The notes: generated by a model from the sequence alone, not told the origin. 45,790 bases of DNA from an uncultured Clostridium sp. (GCA_900543325.1 UQQU01000021.1:1-45790), one strand, 5' to 3'. Numbered from the stretch's first letter, positions 16,759 to 25,485 are shown. Made by a program: numbers and translations.

Positions 16759-16839
16759 AGCTTCAGCTCCTTTAAATGATATATTATAGTTTTTGAAACT
16801 TTAACTATATGTATTCATTTAAATCAATTACTATATTTT

Positions 16840-18249
16840 CTAATTTTTTATTACTTTAATTAAATCTCCTTCTAATCCTATTACTGTTTTATTATGTCTA
16901 ATATATCCACTTATAATGTCAATTGCATCTTTTGATATTACTTCACCTGCACAAATTAATGGAATTCCAGGTGGATAAGGAATTAATGCTTCCTTTGAAA
17001 CTCTACCTACACTTTCATAAATATCTACATACTCGAATTTCATATTAAATGCCTCATACGGTTCTAATGCTTTCTTAGGAATTACACTATAATAATTTTG
17101 ATATTGCATATCTACTATTGATGATAAATCTAATTTTTCAAGTGAATCATATACTTTTTCAAAATCTTTTTCTACATTAAATGGTGATAAAATTAAAACT
17201 ACTCCACCTGCAAAACTCATTTCACATTGTATATTCATATTTCTTAAATAATCTAATAACTTATGTCCACTATAACCTTTTGATAATATCAATATATATC
17301 TACTTGAATCTAGATTATATCCTTTAGGTAAGTCTCTCTCATTTAAAACACTTACTTTATTTAGCTTATTGATTTTAATACTCCATTTATTGGCTAAATC
17401 TATTAATTTATCATAATCTTCTTTTCCGTAATTATCTAAATAATATCTTGAATAATCTAATGATGACATTATTAAATATGATGGTGATGTAGTCATAAAT
17501 GCTTTTAAATAAAAATCAACATTATTATCATTATTAACTAAAAGATATGATCCCTGCGTTAAACTTGGTAATGTTTTATGTGCACTTAAAACTATATAAT
17601 CTGCATATTTAACTATAGATTTAGGTAATTTTTCAGTTATTCCATAATGTGCTCCATGGGCTCCATCTATAATTATTTTCAATCCTTTTTTCTTTAATTC
17701 TATTAAAGTATCAAATATATCATAACCAATTCCAAAATAATTTGGATAAGTTAATATTATTCCCTTTGCATCTTTACATTCATCTAATGCCTTATATATT
17801 TCCTTTTCTGTAGGTGGTAGGAATATCCCCTTATCTTCATGAATTACAGGTTCAATATACTTAACTTTTAGTTTTCTTAAAATAAGTCCATTATAAACTG
17901 ATTTGTGGCAATTTCTCTCTACTAAAACTTCATCACCTTCATTAAAAGCATCAAAAATAGAAGCTAAATTTCCAGCAGTACTACCATTAACAACAAAATA
18001 TGCTTTTTTAACATTATAAGTTTTTGCTAATAATTCTTGAGCTTCTTTTATTACACCTTCTGGACAGTGAAGATTATCTAATGGATCAACTTCTGTAATA
18101 TCTAAGAACCCCATATTATTTACAAATTCTTTTCCTATATCGTCTCTTAAAAAGCCAATCCCACTTTTATTTCCTGGCATTGAAAGAATAAGGTTATTTT
18201 CTTTTCTATATTTTAAAACTTCATCTAGTAACGGTATTCTTTTACTCAT
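16840..18249 (-). CDS. Orn/Lys/Arg decarboxylase-family PLP enzyme (YaaO/SpeA-like)
   Basis: PLP-dependent fold I enzyme of the biodegradative amino-acid decarboxylase family in its short clostridial/bacillar form (469 residues). The N-terminal MPGNKSG (24-30) is typical. VNGSTAGNLASI (88-99) binds the cofactor phosphate, Asp195 and His198 in IIIDGAHGAH contact the ring, and Lys225 in SAHKTLPSLTQ forms the Schiff base. The C-terminal domain has PYPPGIPLICAGE. It would decarboxylate lysine, arginine or ornithine to a polyamine precursor; which one is not visible. The M16 peptidase gene ends 50 bases upstream on the same strand, so they may share a transcript. Confidence 0.92.
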   Translation of the reverse strand: MSKRIPLLDEVLKYRKENNLILSMPGNKSGIGFLRDDIGKEFVNNMGFLDITEVDPLDNLHCPEGVIKEAQELLAKTYNVKKAYFVVNGSTAGNLASIFDAFNEGDEVLVERNCHKSVYNGLILRKLKVKYIEPVIHEDKGIFLPPTEKEIYKALDECKDAKGIILTYPNYFGIGYDIFDTLIELKKKGLKIIIDGAHGAHYGITEKLPKSIVKYADYIVLSAHKTLPSLTQGSYLLVNNDNNVDFYLKAFMTTSPSYLIMSSLDYSRYYLDNYGKEDYDKLIDLANKWSIKINKLNKVSVLNERDLPKGYNLDSSRYILILSKGYSGHKLLDYLRNMNIQCEMSFAGGVVLILSPFNVEKDFEKVYDSLEKLDLSSIVDMQYQNYYSVIPKKALEPYEAFNMKFEYVDIYESVGRVSKEALIPYPPGIPLICAGEVISKDAIDIISGYIRHNKTVIGLEGDLIKVIKN

Positions 18250-18299
18250 CTCTTCCTCTTCTTAACAAATTGATTTAATCTTTATGAAAATCAACTTAA

Positions 18300-19517
18300 C
18301 TATTTATTACTTATCACTTGAACTGTCATATTTTTCAACACTTTATTAGCTGTATCAATAATATAATCTACAGGTATTTTATCTAAATTTTCAGTTTCAT
18401 CAATATATAACATTCCATCTCCAAACATAGTATCATATGTAGATATTCCCATTGCTAATCTTACGCTTTGCTCATTTGCAAATAATCTTTTCAACCTAAA
18501 ACTCTTTATTAAATCTTCAATATCATTCTTTTGTAATATAGATCTATATCCATTAATATTTTTTATCAATTCTTTAACTATCTCTATAGACTTTTCTACA
18601 TTTTCATGTGCAGTACTATAAGTAATTTTATAAACTTTTATATGCTCTTCATTAGCTACTCTTGTTAATACATCATAAACTAAAGCATTTTTTGTTCTTA
18701 ATGTATCAAATAGAACAGAATTTACTCCTTCTCCAAAATATTGATTAAAAATTCTTAATGCTTTTATTTCCCACTGATTTAACTCATCAATAGGGAATAT
18801 AATTTGAACTTTAGCACTATTAATATCTTCTTTATTATCTATAAATACTCCACTCTTAGGAATAGTAATGACTTTTTCCGTTTCAGGTAGTTTCTCACTT
18901 CTCCAATCTATAAAACACTCTTCTACCATATCTCTTACTTCTTCAAACTCTAAATCTGAAATAATAGTAATAGTTGCATTATTGGCACAATAATAGTTAT
19001 TAAAAAAGTCTATTGCATCATCTATTGTCATACTATTTAATGATTCCTCAGTACCTATAATAGGATACTTAATTCTTCTATTTTCCATACAATTATAATA
19101 AAGTTTATCTTCCGTATATTGCTCTAAGTCCTCATCCCATTCCTTAAGTTCCTGCTTTATTACTTCCATTTCTTCCTTAAAGCCATCTTCAGTAAATACT
19201 GGTGCTAAAAGAATATCTGAAAATAAATCTAATCCCTTTTTTAAATCATCACTTAATAAAGTGCCATAGAATACAACATAAGGATAATTTGTCATGGCAT
19301 TTTGAAAACCAAATATACTACTTAATTCTGTGTTTATTTCCTTTTCACTTCTTGTCTCTGTTCCTTTATATACCATATGTTCGGTTACATGTGCCACTCC
19401 TAATATTTCCCCATCACGAGCTGCTCCTGCATCTAATGATATACATATTGAACTTAATTCACTATTACTCTTTTTATAAATAAATTTTAATCCATTATCA
19501 AAAATAAAATCCTTCAT
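18300..19517 (-). CDS. M16-family zinc metallopeptidase
   Basis: Insulinase/processing-peptidase family protein of 405 residues, made of two tandem M16 half-domains. The inverted zinc motif HVTEH (His43, catalytic Glu46, His47) and the distal ligand Glu123 (IKQELKEW) are both present, so it should be active. The C-terminal half (about 205-405) has the inactive partner fold. No signal peptide is visible. Related proteins occur near pqqL/mpp-type genes and in peptide processing, but no substrate is apparent here; the neighbouring SCIFF locus is 1.5 kb away and any link is speculation. Confidence 0.92.
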   Translation of the reverse strand: MKDFIFDNGLKFIYKKSNSELSSICISLDAGAARDGEILGVAHVTEHMVYKGTETRSEKEINTELSSIFGFQNAMTNYPYVVFYGTLLSDDLKKGLDLFSDILLAPVFTEDGFKEEMEVIKQELKEWDEDLEQYTEDKLYYNCMENRRIKYPIIGTEESLNSMTIDDAIDFFNNYYCANNATITIISDLEFEEVRDMVEECFIDWRSEKLPETEKVITIPKSGVFIDNKEDINSAKVQIIFPIDELNQWEIKALRIFNQYFGEGVNSVLFDTLRTKNALVYDVLTRVANEEHIKVYKITYSTAHENVEKSIEIVKELIKNINGYRSILQKNDIEDLIKSFRLKRLFANEQSVRLAMGISTYDTMFGDGMLYIDETENLDKIPVDYIIDTANKVLKNMTVQVISNK

Positions 19518-19641
19518 TTATGTATCACCTCTTTTTTTATTATATCATTTTTTTATTTCTTATTATTCTTGCTCGCTCTTTAATATTATGCTTTTCTATC
19601 TAATACAAAGTTATGATATCCTTTATCTTTATATAGTATCC

Positions 19642-19681
19642 TGTTATATAAAAATGTTGTTAACAACACTTTTATATAACA
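19642..19681. repeat. 40-bp near-perfect palindrome
   Basis: Arms of 20 bases, beginning TGTTATATAAAAATGTTG, meet at a central TTAA with no spacer and differ at only one position. It sits in the 358-base gap between the M16 gene and the transposase-like gene. There is no U-run on either side, so it is not a normal terminator. It could be an operator, a cruciform or a relic of a mobile-element end. Nothing else in 19518-19796 is recognisable. Confidence 0.75.
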
Positions 19682-19796
19682 TTAATCAATATAATTAAAT
19701 ATTTATTATTATCTTACACTATTTAAATAGCCAGTCCAGCAATTATATAATTAAAATTATTTTCCTTAAAGTTACTTATTTAAAATTTTGTAAAAC

Positions 19797-19835
19797 AAAA
19801 ACAAGCCATTATCAGAACTGATAATCGCCTCATAA
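19797..19835 (-). terminator. Terminator of the transposase-like gene
   Basis: GCGATTATCAG pairs with CTGATAATGGC (one mismatch), followed by TTGTTTTTGTTTT on the minus strand, about 40 bases after the stop. Confidence 0.7.
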
Positions 19836-19875
19836 CACTTATAGATTTATAAAAATCTTAATCACTCTTATACAA

Positions 19876-20814
19876 TTATATAGGTGTTGATTTTGCTTTT
19901 ATTTTATCCCAAGATATATATGTGTTTATTTCTGCTTTGACATTAACTTTAAAATTTATTTTTTCCAGAACTGGTTTATCTTTTTTATAGACTATACTAT
20001 TTTTATATTCAAAAGCTCTCCAGATTAAGTAATGCTCTAAATATTTGCTAGCTACTCCATTAAATTTACTAAGCCATGTCTTGATTTTATTTGAATATGC
20101 TATATCTATATTCGAAATTTTATTATCTTTTAATTTAACCTTATTAATTTCATTAAATCCTTTTGCAAAAACTTTTAATCTACCATCTAAATGACCTACG
20201 ACATAAGCTTTTCTATCTAACCTTGGAATAATATTATCTCTTATATCAAAAAGTCCAATAAAATTTCTAGCTGCAAAAATTGGAATAATATCTATATTAT
20301 CATTAATAGCATTAACAATTATAATGCTATCTCTTTTTTCTTCATGATATCTCCTATCCCCTTTAAAATTTTCATTCAAAACTAGTTTTGTTAATTCAAC
20401 ATATGAGTCTATCTTTTCAATATAATTTTTTTCAACTAAATCATGTAAAAACCTATGTCTCCAGAAAAATGCTGTTACTAAAGATATATTCATCCTAAGA
20501 GCGCACTCCCTTAAAGATAGACCATCAATAAAAACTTCAAAATATTTTTCCCACATCTCTTTAAATTTTTTAGAATATCTAAAGGGATTATTTATATCAT
20601 TATTAAATGTTTTTCCACAGTCCTTATTCTTGCATTTATATCTTTGAATACCCTTATAATAACCATATTTAATAACTTTCTCTCCCTCACAATATGGACA
20701 TAAATTTTTATTGTCTTTATCACACTTTTGACAACTACTATTTGATTTTCTGTATTTTTTTATATCTTCATTATTAGATTGCTTATTCATTAAAATTCTA
20801 TAGATATTAATCAC
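19876..20814 (-). CDS. IS1595-like transposase homologue, catalytic residues apparently replaced
   Basis: 312 residues. An N-terminal zinc ribbon (Cys39, Cys42, Cys61, Cys66; CPYCEG and KCKNKDCGKTF) is followed by a helix-turn-helix (GLSLRECALRMNISLVTAFF, 98-117), as in IS1595-family transposases. The C-terminal half aligns by eye with the family's ISXO2-like catalytic domain: ENFKGDR (148-154) and FNGVASKYLEHYL (251-263). Where active members have an acidic DE after VEL there is TK (142-143), and the usual HVN near 235-240 reads NID. The frame is open and starts with GTG behind AGGTGATG. I see no terminal inverted repeats. It is either inactive or domesticated as a DNA-binding protein. Confidence 0.7.
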   Translation of the reverse strand: MINIYRILMNKQSNNEDIKKYRKSNSSCQKCDKDNKNLCPYCEGEKVIKYGYYKGIQRYKCKNKDCGKTFNNDINNPFRYSKKFKEMWEKYFEVFIDGLSLRECALRMNISLVTAFFWRHRFLHDLVEKNYIEKIDSYVELTKLVLNENFKGDRRYHEEKRDSIIIVNAINDNIDIIPIFAARNFIGLFDIRDNIIPRLDRKAYVVGHLDGRLKVFAKGFNEINKVKLKDNKISNIDIAYSNKIKTWLSKFNGVASKYLEHYLIWRAFEYKNSIVYKKDKPVLEKINFKVNVKAEINTYISWDKIKAKSTPI

Positions 20815-20954
20815 AATTACATCACCTATTGTAATTTTTACCTCATATCCATAGCAATAAACTATTGTATATACTTTTTGTAACTTATTCTAAAAGCTTA
20901 GTTTATAATTCTCAAATTTATATTTAAAATCCTATCTTATATTAAAAACTACTG

Positions 20955-20998
20955 ATAATAAAAAATAACAAGAACTAAGATATACTCTTGTTCTTGCT
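20955..20998 (-). terminator. Terminator of the SCIFF maturase gene
   Basis: AGCAAGAAC pairs with GTTCTTGTT around an AT-rich loop, followed by ATTTTTTATT on the minus strand. Confidence 0.78.
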
Positions 20999-21010
20999 AT
21001 TTGTTTCTAT

Positions 21011-22363
21011 TTATTCAGCTTTAAGTGCTATTGCACATTCAATTCTCTTCTTTTGCATTTTACATCCTATTTCATAAGGAATATTCATATCTCCATTAAA
21101 TGCAAAGTTATTTGCTTGACATCCCCCACTACAGTAGAATCTTGCCCAACATTCTCTACATTTTGGCTTGTTGTAGATGTGAGCCTTCTTAAATTTCTTA
21201 CCTAATTCAGCATCATATGTATCATCATAAATGCTTCCTAGCTTAAATTCTTCCTTACCTACAAATTGGTGACATGGGTAAACTTCTCCTTGTGGAGTTA
21301 TTGCAACATACTCAAATCCTGCACCACATCCTGAAATTCTCTTGTAAACACATGGTCCACCATTTAAATCAATGTTAAAGTGATAGAAGTTGAATTCATC
21401 GCCTTCTTTCTTTCTTCTAGCCATTTCATTATATAGCTTATCATAGTTTTCAAATATTTCTGGTAAGTGTTCTTCCTTAAGTTCTAAGAAATGTCCTTTT
21501 TCTAAAACTACTGGTTCAATTGAAATTTCTCTAAATCCTTCATTTACCATAGCTTTAACATCTTCATAGAAGTCAGTATTAGCTCCTGTAAATGTTCCTC
21601 TTACATAGTAATGCTTAGATTTATCTCTCTTTTCAATCATTCTCTTAATGTTTGGAAGTATATCATCATAAGAACCACTTCCATCTACTTTAATTCTTAC
21701 ATTATCATTAACTTCTTTTCTACCATCTAATGAAAGGATTATATTCCCCATTTCTTTATCCATGAAGTCCATCATGTCTTCATTTAAAAGAGTTGCATTA
21801 GTAGTCATAGTAAATCTAATATTCTTTTTCCAAGCTTTTTCATTTTCTCTTGCATAAGCTATTATTTCTTTAATTGTGTCCATGATCATTGTTGGTTCTC
21901 CACCAAATAAATCAATTTCAATATTTCTTCTTGGACCACTTCTCTTAACTACATAATCTATTGCTTTTTTAGCAGTTTCAACAGACATTACACCTTTATG
22001 TCCATTGTATTCACCTTCATCTGCAAAACAATATTTACATCTTAAATTACATCCATGAATTATATTTAAACATACTGCCTTAATATAATCTCTGTCATCC
22101 ATTGATGAATGTGCTATATCTTCGTATTGATCTCTTGAATATAATATATCTTCATCAATAAGTTCTAATATTTCTTCATAAGCTTCTGATATAGTTTCTT
22201 CACCATATTTAGCTCCGAATTCTTTTATAAGTTCTTCTTTATCTCTTAGTTTATTATCATCTACTAAATCATAAACTAATTCATCTACAATATGTACAGC
22301 GCCTGTATTAACGTCTAAAACAAAGAAATTATCTCCCTGTTTAAATTTGTGTATTAAAGCCAT
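21011..22363 (-). CDS. scfB: SCIFF maturase, thioether-forming radical SAM enzyme
   Basis: Installs thioether crosslinks in the SCIFF peptide encoded just upstream. In order: a RiPP-recognition-like N-terminal region (about 1-85); the radical SAM domain with CNLRCKYC (Cys105, Cys109, Cys112) binding the cluster that cleaves S-adenosylmethionine and FGGEPT near 154-159; and a C-terminal SPASM-type region rich in Cys (GCGAGFEYVA, PCHQF, CRECWARFYCSGGCQANN, GCKMQ) for auxiliary clusters. The 450 residues match the family. The start follows TAGGAGG. The neighbouring peptide identifies the function with high confidence; the biological role of mature SCIFF is not established. Confidence 0.96.
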   Translation of the reverse strand: MALIHKFKQGDNFFVLDVNTGAVHIVDELVYDLVDDNKLRDKEELIKEFGAKYGEETISEAYEEILELIDEDILYSRDQYEDIAHSSMDDRDYIKAVCLNIIHGCNLRCKYCFADEGEYNGHKGVMSVETAKKAIDYVVKRSGPRRNIEIDLFGGEPTMIMDTIKEIIAYARENEKAWKKNIRFTMTTNATLLNEDMMDFMDKEMGNIILSLDGRKEVNDNVRIKVDGSGSYDDILPNIKRMIEKRDKSKHYYVRGTFTGANTDFYEDVKAMVNEGFREISIEPVVLEKGHFLELKEEHLPEIFENYDKLYNEMARRKKEGDEFNFYHFNIDLNGGPCVYKRISGCGAGFEYVAITPQGEVYPCHQFVGKEEFKLGSIYDDTYDAELGKKFKKAHIYNKPKCRECWARFYCSGGCQANNFAFNGDMNIPYEIGCKMQKKRIECAIALKAE

Positions 22364-22465
22364 TTCACTTTCCTCCTAGTAATATTTTTCCCCTATATCT
22401 TGAAACAATATCTTATTTAATCCTAATGTCAATTTGATAAATCAACTTCTACTAAATATAAAGTT

Positions 22466-22494
22466 AAGCAGCAACTTTTTTCAAGTTACTGCTT
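22466..22494 (-). terminator. Leaky hairpin between SCIFF and its maturase
   Basis: AAGCAGTAACTT pairs with AAGTTGCTGCTT (one G-U pair) over a five-base loop. The tail is AACTTTATATTT, not a clean U-run, so partial read-through is likely. It would give more peptide mRNA than maturase mRNA. Confidence 0.72.
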
Positions 22495-22502
22495 GTCTTT
22501 AA

Positions 22503-22640
22503 TTAGTTTTCACACTCTAAGTTAGCAACTGTGCAAGAAGTTTTGCAAGCTGATTGGCATGAGTTTGCACATTCCTTACATCCTGGTTTGCATAAGCTAT
22601 TTTTGATGTTTGTTTTGTTGATTGTTTTTATGTGTTTCAT
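22503..22640 (-). CDS. scfA: SCIFF precursor peptide (six-cysteines-in-forty-five), with a seventh Cys
   Basis: A 45-residue ribosomal peptide starting MKHIKTINKTN. Its C-terminal half has the invariant SCIFF spacing: Cys21, Cys24, Cys28, Cys32, Cys36 and Cys43, with CQSACKTSCTVAN (28-40) intact. It is the substrate of the radical SAM maturase 140 bases downstream. The ATG lies behind GGGAGG. Here an extra Cys17 precedes the usual six, where the typical family member has no cysteine. Too short for most gene finders, but unmistakable by pattern, length and neighbour. Confidence 0.96.
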   Translation of the reverse strand: MKHIKTINKTNIKNSLCKPGCKECANSCQSACKTSCTVANLECEN

Positions 22641-22675
22641 GTCGAATCCTCCCTATTTCAAATATAACATTGGTA

Positions 22676-22684
22676 ATTATAGCA
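22676..22684 (-). promoter_or_regulatory. Extended -10 promoter of the SCIFF locus
   Basis: TGCTATAAT on the minus strand is a perfect extended -10 element, with only a weak -35 (TTTATT, 17 bases upstream). Transcription would start about 30 bases before the SCIFF ATG. Confidence 0.6.
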
Positions 22685-22797
22685 CAGTTTATCATGGTAA
22701 TAAAGTATTTATTTTGTAATACTGTGTTGCGTTACCTTTACAATAAAATATATATTAAAAAAGCATTTATATTATTACTTGTTATTAAATTTTATCT

Positions 22798-22842
22798 TAA
22801 AAAAATAAAACAGCATCTACTATTAATGTAAATGCTGTTTCT
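22798..22842 (-). terminator. Terminator of the 90-residue gene
   Basis: AAACAGCATTTAC pairs with a complementary GTAGATGCTGTTTT arm and is followed by ATTTTTTT on the minus strand. Confidence 0.82.
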
Positions 22843-22843
22843 T

Positions 22844-23116
22844 TTATAAAGAAGTTTCTTTTTTTATTTCTTCTATCATATCGTCTTCTGATAAGGTTTT
22901 ATCATCATATGAACTATAAATATCATTTAAATGTACTGTATAGTATACATTCTTACTCTTCTTTTCTTTTTTATTATTTTTATCTTCTTCACTAACATTC
23001 TTAGTTTTTTTATCTATATTATTTTTCACTAAAACACCTGCTGCCACTGATGCTACAACTGCTGATAATGCGCCGAAAATTAATTTTTTATTATTTTTTA
23101 GATTCATACTCTTCAC
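22844..23116 (-). CDS. Small membrane-anchored lysine-rich protein
   Basis: 90 residues. A basic N-terminus leads to one hydrophobic helix (about 12-30, LIFGALSAVVASVAAGVLV), then a highly charged Lys/Glu/Asn stretch (31-55) and an acidic C-terminus (LSEDDMIEEIKKE). It looks like a single-pass protein with its tail on one side of the membrane. The ATG follows GAGGTG and a strong terminator follows the stop. I do not recognise a family. The 147-base gap to the next gene shows nothing beyond AT-rich sequence. Confidence 0.75.
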   Translation of the reverse strand: MKSMNLKNNKKLIFGALSAVVASVAAGVLVKNNIDKKTKNVSEEDKNNKKEKKSKNVYYTVHLNDIYSSYDDKTLSEDDMIEEIKKETSL

Positions 23117-23263
23117 CTCACTATTATAAAAATTATATACAGATTAATTACTTTAGTCAATTTACAAAACAACCAAATTCTTATTATATACTCCAAATTT
23201 TAAACTTATAAATTTTTTAATTAAAGTTATCTCTTATTATTAATATTATTCTCACTAATAATA

Positions 23264-23440
23264 CTACTTATTAGTTTGAGTAAACGTCTCTCTTTCTATA
23301 TCTATACTATCCTTTATATTGTTAAAATCATTTTTATTATTAGATTTAACTATATCTTCAACATTTACAATAGAAGTATTACTACTTTCACTTTCTATAA
23401 AAACATCATCATCTATTATACTATCTTTAAATTTATTCAT
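23264..23440 (-). CDS. Hypothetical 58-residue acidic protein
   Basis: Starts MNKFKDSIIDDDVFIESESS and ends ETFTQTNK. It is rich in Asp, Asn, Ser and Ile, with no membrane segment, and probably largely disordered. Its ribosome-binding site (AAGGAG) abuts the TAA of the M15 peptidase gene, leaving only 10 bases between them, which is good evidence of a coupled real gene. A short inverted repeat (ACTAATAA/TTATTAGT) covers its end and may terminate the transcript. No function is recognised. Confidence 0.65.
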   Translation of the reverse strand: MNKFKDSIIDDDVFIESESSNTSIVNVEDIVKSNNKNDFNNIKDSIDIERETFTQTNK

Positions 23441-23450
23441 AATTTTCTCC

Positions 23451-24371
23451 TTACTCTCCTAACTTATTATTTATTAAATTAATAATTCCCTCAATATTTT
23501 CATTTACATCTATATCGCCATACCAATTTTCTAAATCTACATTTTTATTGTCTCCAAAATATTTTGCCTTAAGTATTATTTCTGGCCTATATTCAAAATG
23601 TAGAATGTCAAAATGAGCCCACTTTCCTCCCCAAACAAATCCATGATTCTCAAAGGCATCAACAATTGCCTGTGGATAAGAAGCTATTCTTTTACTTCCT
23701 TCCTCTTTAGATACCCACTTCCAATAATCTGAATCACTCCTATTTAAATCAATTGAAATTCCATATGCATGCGCACTTAAAAGTCCAGTATCTTGTATAT
23801 GTCTATAATTATATCCACCACTTAATGGAGCTACATAAGATTCATCTTGTGATCCTCTTTGAAGGGTATTTGAAATATCATTTAATGCAGCTTTCAGCTC
23901 TTCACTAGCTTTATTAACAGTACTGAACATTACTGTTCCATAATAAGTTGATATTAACTTTAAATTTTTCTCAATTTCACTTTTACTTTCTCCATACATG
24001 GCTCCTAAAAATTTATAACTTCTTATTCTACCTGGATCATAATTATCATCCATTACTTTATCAATCATATTTAATGGATAAATATCACTTAATGTATCTT
24101 CTAAATCAGCATTAAAAAACTTTTGATCATAAGTTTTTTCTTTTTTATCATCGTATAATATTTTCTTACCATTTTTCATTACGATATAAATAGAACCATT
24201 AGAATCTTTTTCTATATCTATTATTTGCTCAGGATAAGCTAACATAAGAACTAATAAATCTTGTTTTACATGAGTAATATCCTTACTCTCTTCTATAGTA
24301 ATTCCATAAACCTTATATGGTATAACTAATAGCATCATTACAAAACATATTATTTTGATTCCATTTTTCAT
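23451..24371 (-). CDS. M15-family D-Ala-D-Ala carboxypeptidase/endopeptidase-like protein
   Basis: Exported zinc peptidase acting on peptidoglycan peptides. Residues 1-23 are a signal peptide (ICFVMMLLVIPYKVYG). A linker region contains a domain of unknown role (about 25-165). The M15C catalytic domain follows: SAHAYGISIDLN gives the first His and Asp zinc ligands, and WAHFDILHFEYRPE gives the distal His and the catalytic residues. Its length of 306 suits VanY/CwlK-like proteins with an extra N-terminal part. It begins 12 bases after the YhaM-type gene, so the two and the 58-residue gene likely form one operon. Confidence 0.88.
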   Translation of the reverse strand: MKNGIKIICFVMMLLVIPYKVYGITIEESKDITHVKQDLLVLMLAYPEQIIDIEKDSNGSIYIVMKNGKKILYDDKKEKTYDQKFFNADLEDTLSDIYPLNMIDKVMDDNYDPGRIRSYKFLGAMYGESKSEIEKNLKLISTYYGTVMFSTVNKASEELKAALNDISNTLQRGSQDESYVAPLSGGYNYRHIQDTGLLSAHAYGISIDLNRSDSDYWKWVSKEEGSKRIASYPQAIVDAFENHGFVWGGKWAHFDILHFEYRPEIILKAKYFGDNKNVDLENWYGDIDVNENIEGIINLINNKLGE

Positions 24372-24383
24372 CTACCTCACCTC

Positions 24384-25283
24384 TTATAGATACAATTTTG
24401 TTTCGATTCTTCTATCATATTCTGACCAATTTCCTGCCTCCGTTTTTTCTTTTATTTGAGATATTTTATTCATAGTTGCATCTATAGAATCTGCAGAGTT
24501 AAGAATAAATGATTCCTCCATTCTCATTTCTCTTGGTGAACCATATTCAAGCTTTCCATGATGTTGTACTATACAGCCCTTCATTCTAATCATAAAATCA
24601 TCTGAATAAAATCCTGGATTATCATTAAATGCTTTATCAAGCATTTCTGTCCCAATTACTATATGACCTTCCATTTCTCCTCTAAGTGTATATTTAAAAG
24701 GCCCATCATAATATAACTCATATATTTTCCCTATATCATGAAGCTTTGCTGCAAGAATTGCAATCTCTTTATTTCTACAATCATACCTTTCACAAAGCAT
24801 AATAGTTAAATACATAACCCCTAATGTATGCTCTGCTAATCCTCCTATATAATTATGATGCATAGAAACTCCTCCAATTGCTCTTTTAAACTTCTCCACA
24901 AAATCTTCATCTTTAAAAAAGTAATCATTTAAAGCTTTTCCTTCTCTAGATATTATATATTCTTCTGTATATAATTCTATTTCAGCCATAATGTCTTCTA
25001 TATCTCTTTTAACTGTAGGTAGATAATCTATAGAATTATATTCATCTATAAATTCATATTTTTTAACTTCTAGATTAACATCCTTTTTACCCTCTATTTC
25101 AATAACCTTGCCCTCAACAATATCTCCTGCTTTATTTTGTATAGTTGCTTTTATTTCTCCAGTTTTATCAGCTAAAATACATACTACCTTAGTAGTATCT
25201 CTAAAAATCACTCTCATAACCATTAATGATGTTTTTATTTCACTTCCATTTTTAACATTTGCTAAAAATACATCTTTCTTCAT
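24384..25283 (-). CDS. YhaM-type 3'-5' exoribonuclease: OB fold plus HD domain
   Basis: 299 residues. The N-terminal part (about 12-80) resembles an OB-fold nucleic-acid-binding domain. The HD domain (about 140-270) holds AEHTLGV (His152), LAAKLHDIGKIYEL (His182-Asp183) and IVQHHGKLEYGSP, the metal-binding set of HD phosphohydrolases. This combination defines the YhaM family, which degrades RNA and single-stranded DNA from the 3' end in Firmicutes. The ATG follows a GGAGGAAAT site. It is first in a probable operon with the M15 peptidase. The 276 bases upstream to 25559 hold only AT-rich DNA and the Pip terminator. Confidence 0.9.
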   Translation of the reverse strand: MKKDVFLANVKNGSEIKTSLMVMRVIFRDTTKVVCILADKTGEIKATIQNKAGDIVEGKVIEIEGKKDVNLEVKKYEFIDEYNSIDYLPTVKRDIEDIMAEIELYTEEYIISREGKALNDYFFKDEDFVEKFKRAIGGVSMHHNYIGGLAEHTLGVMYLTIMLCERYDCRNKEIAILAAKLHDIGKIYELYYDGPFKYTLRGEMEGHIVIGTEMLDKAFNDNPGFYSDDFMIRMKGCIVQHHGKLEYGSPREMRMEESFILNSADSIDATMNKISQIKEKTEAGNWSEYDRRIETKLYL

Positions 25284-25485
25284 TATCTATTTCCTCCAAA
25301 GACCACAAATATTATAATTTAGTTTAACCTAAAGAATATTAAAATATTTTAATAATTACTTTCACTTTATAAAAAAACTTTCCTTAAATATATACTGTAA
25401 TAAATCTAAAAACATCCTTATTTGATTATTTAATAATACTAACTTCAACTAAAGAAATAACAATAAAATTTATTTATAAAATAAC

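Noticed and set aside
18300..22640. M16 peptidase as the SCIFF-processing protease
   Set aside because: It is separated by the transposase-like gene, a terminator and 1.5 kb; proximity alone does not support a functional link.
23276..23482. 68-codon plus-strand open frame
   Set aside because: Antisense to the 58-residue gene and the end of the M15 gene; Ile/Tyr/Phe-rich composition from AT-rich DNA and no ribosome-binding site.
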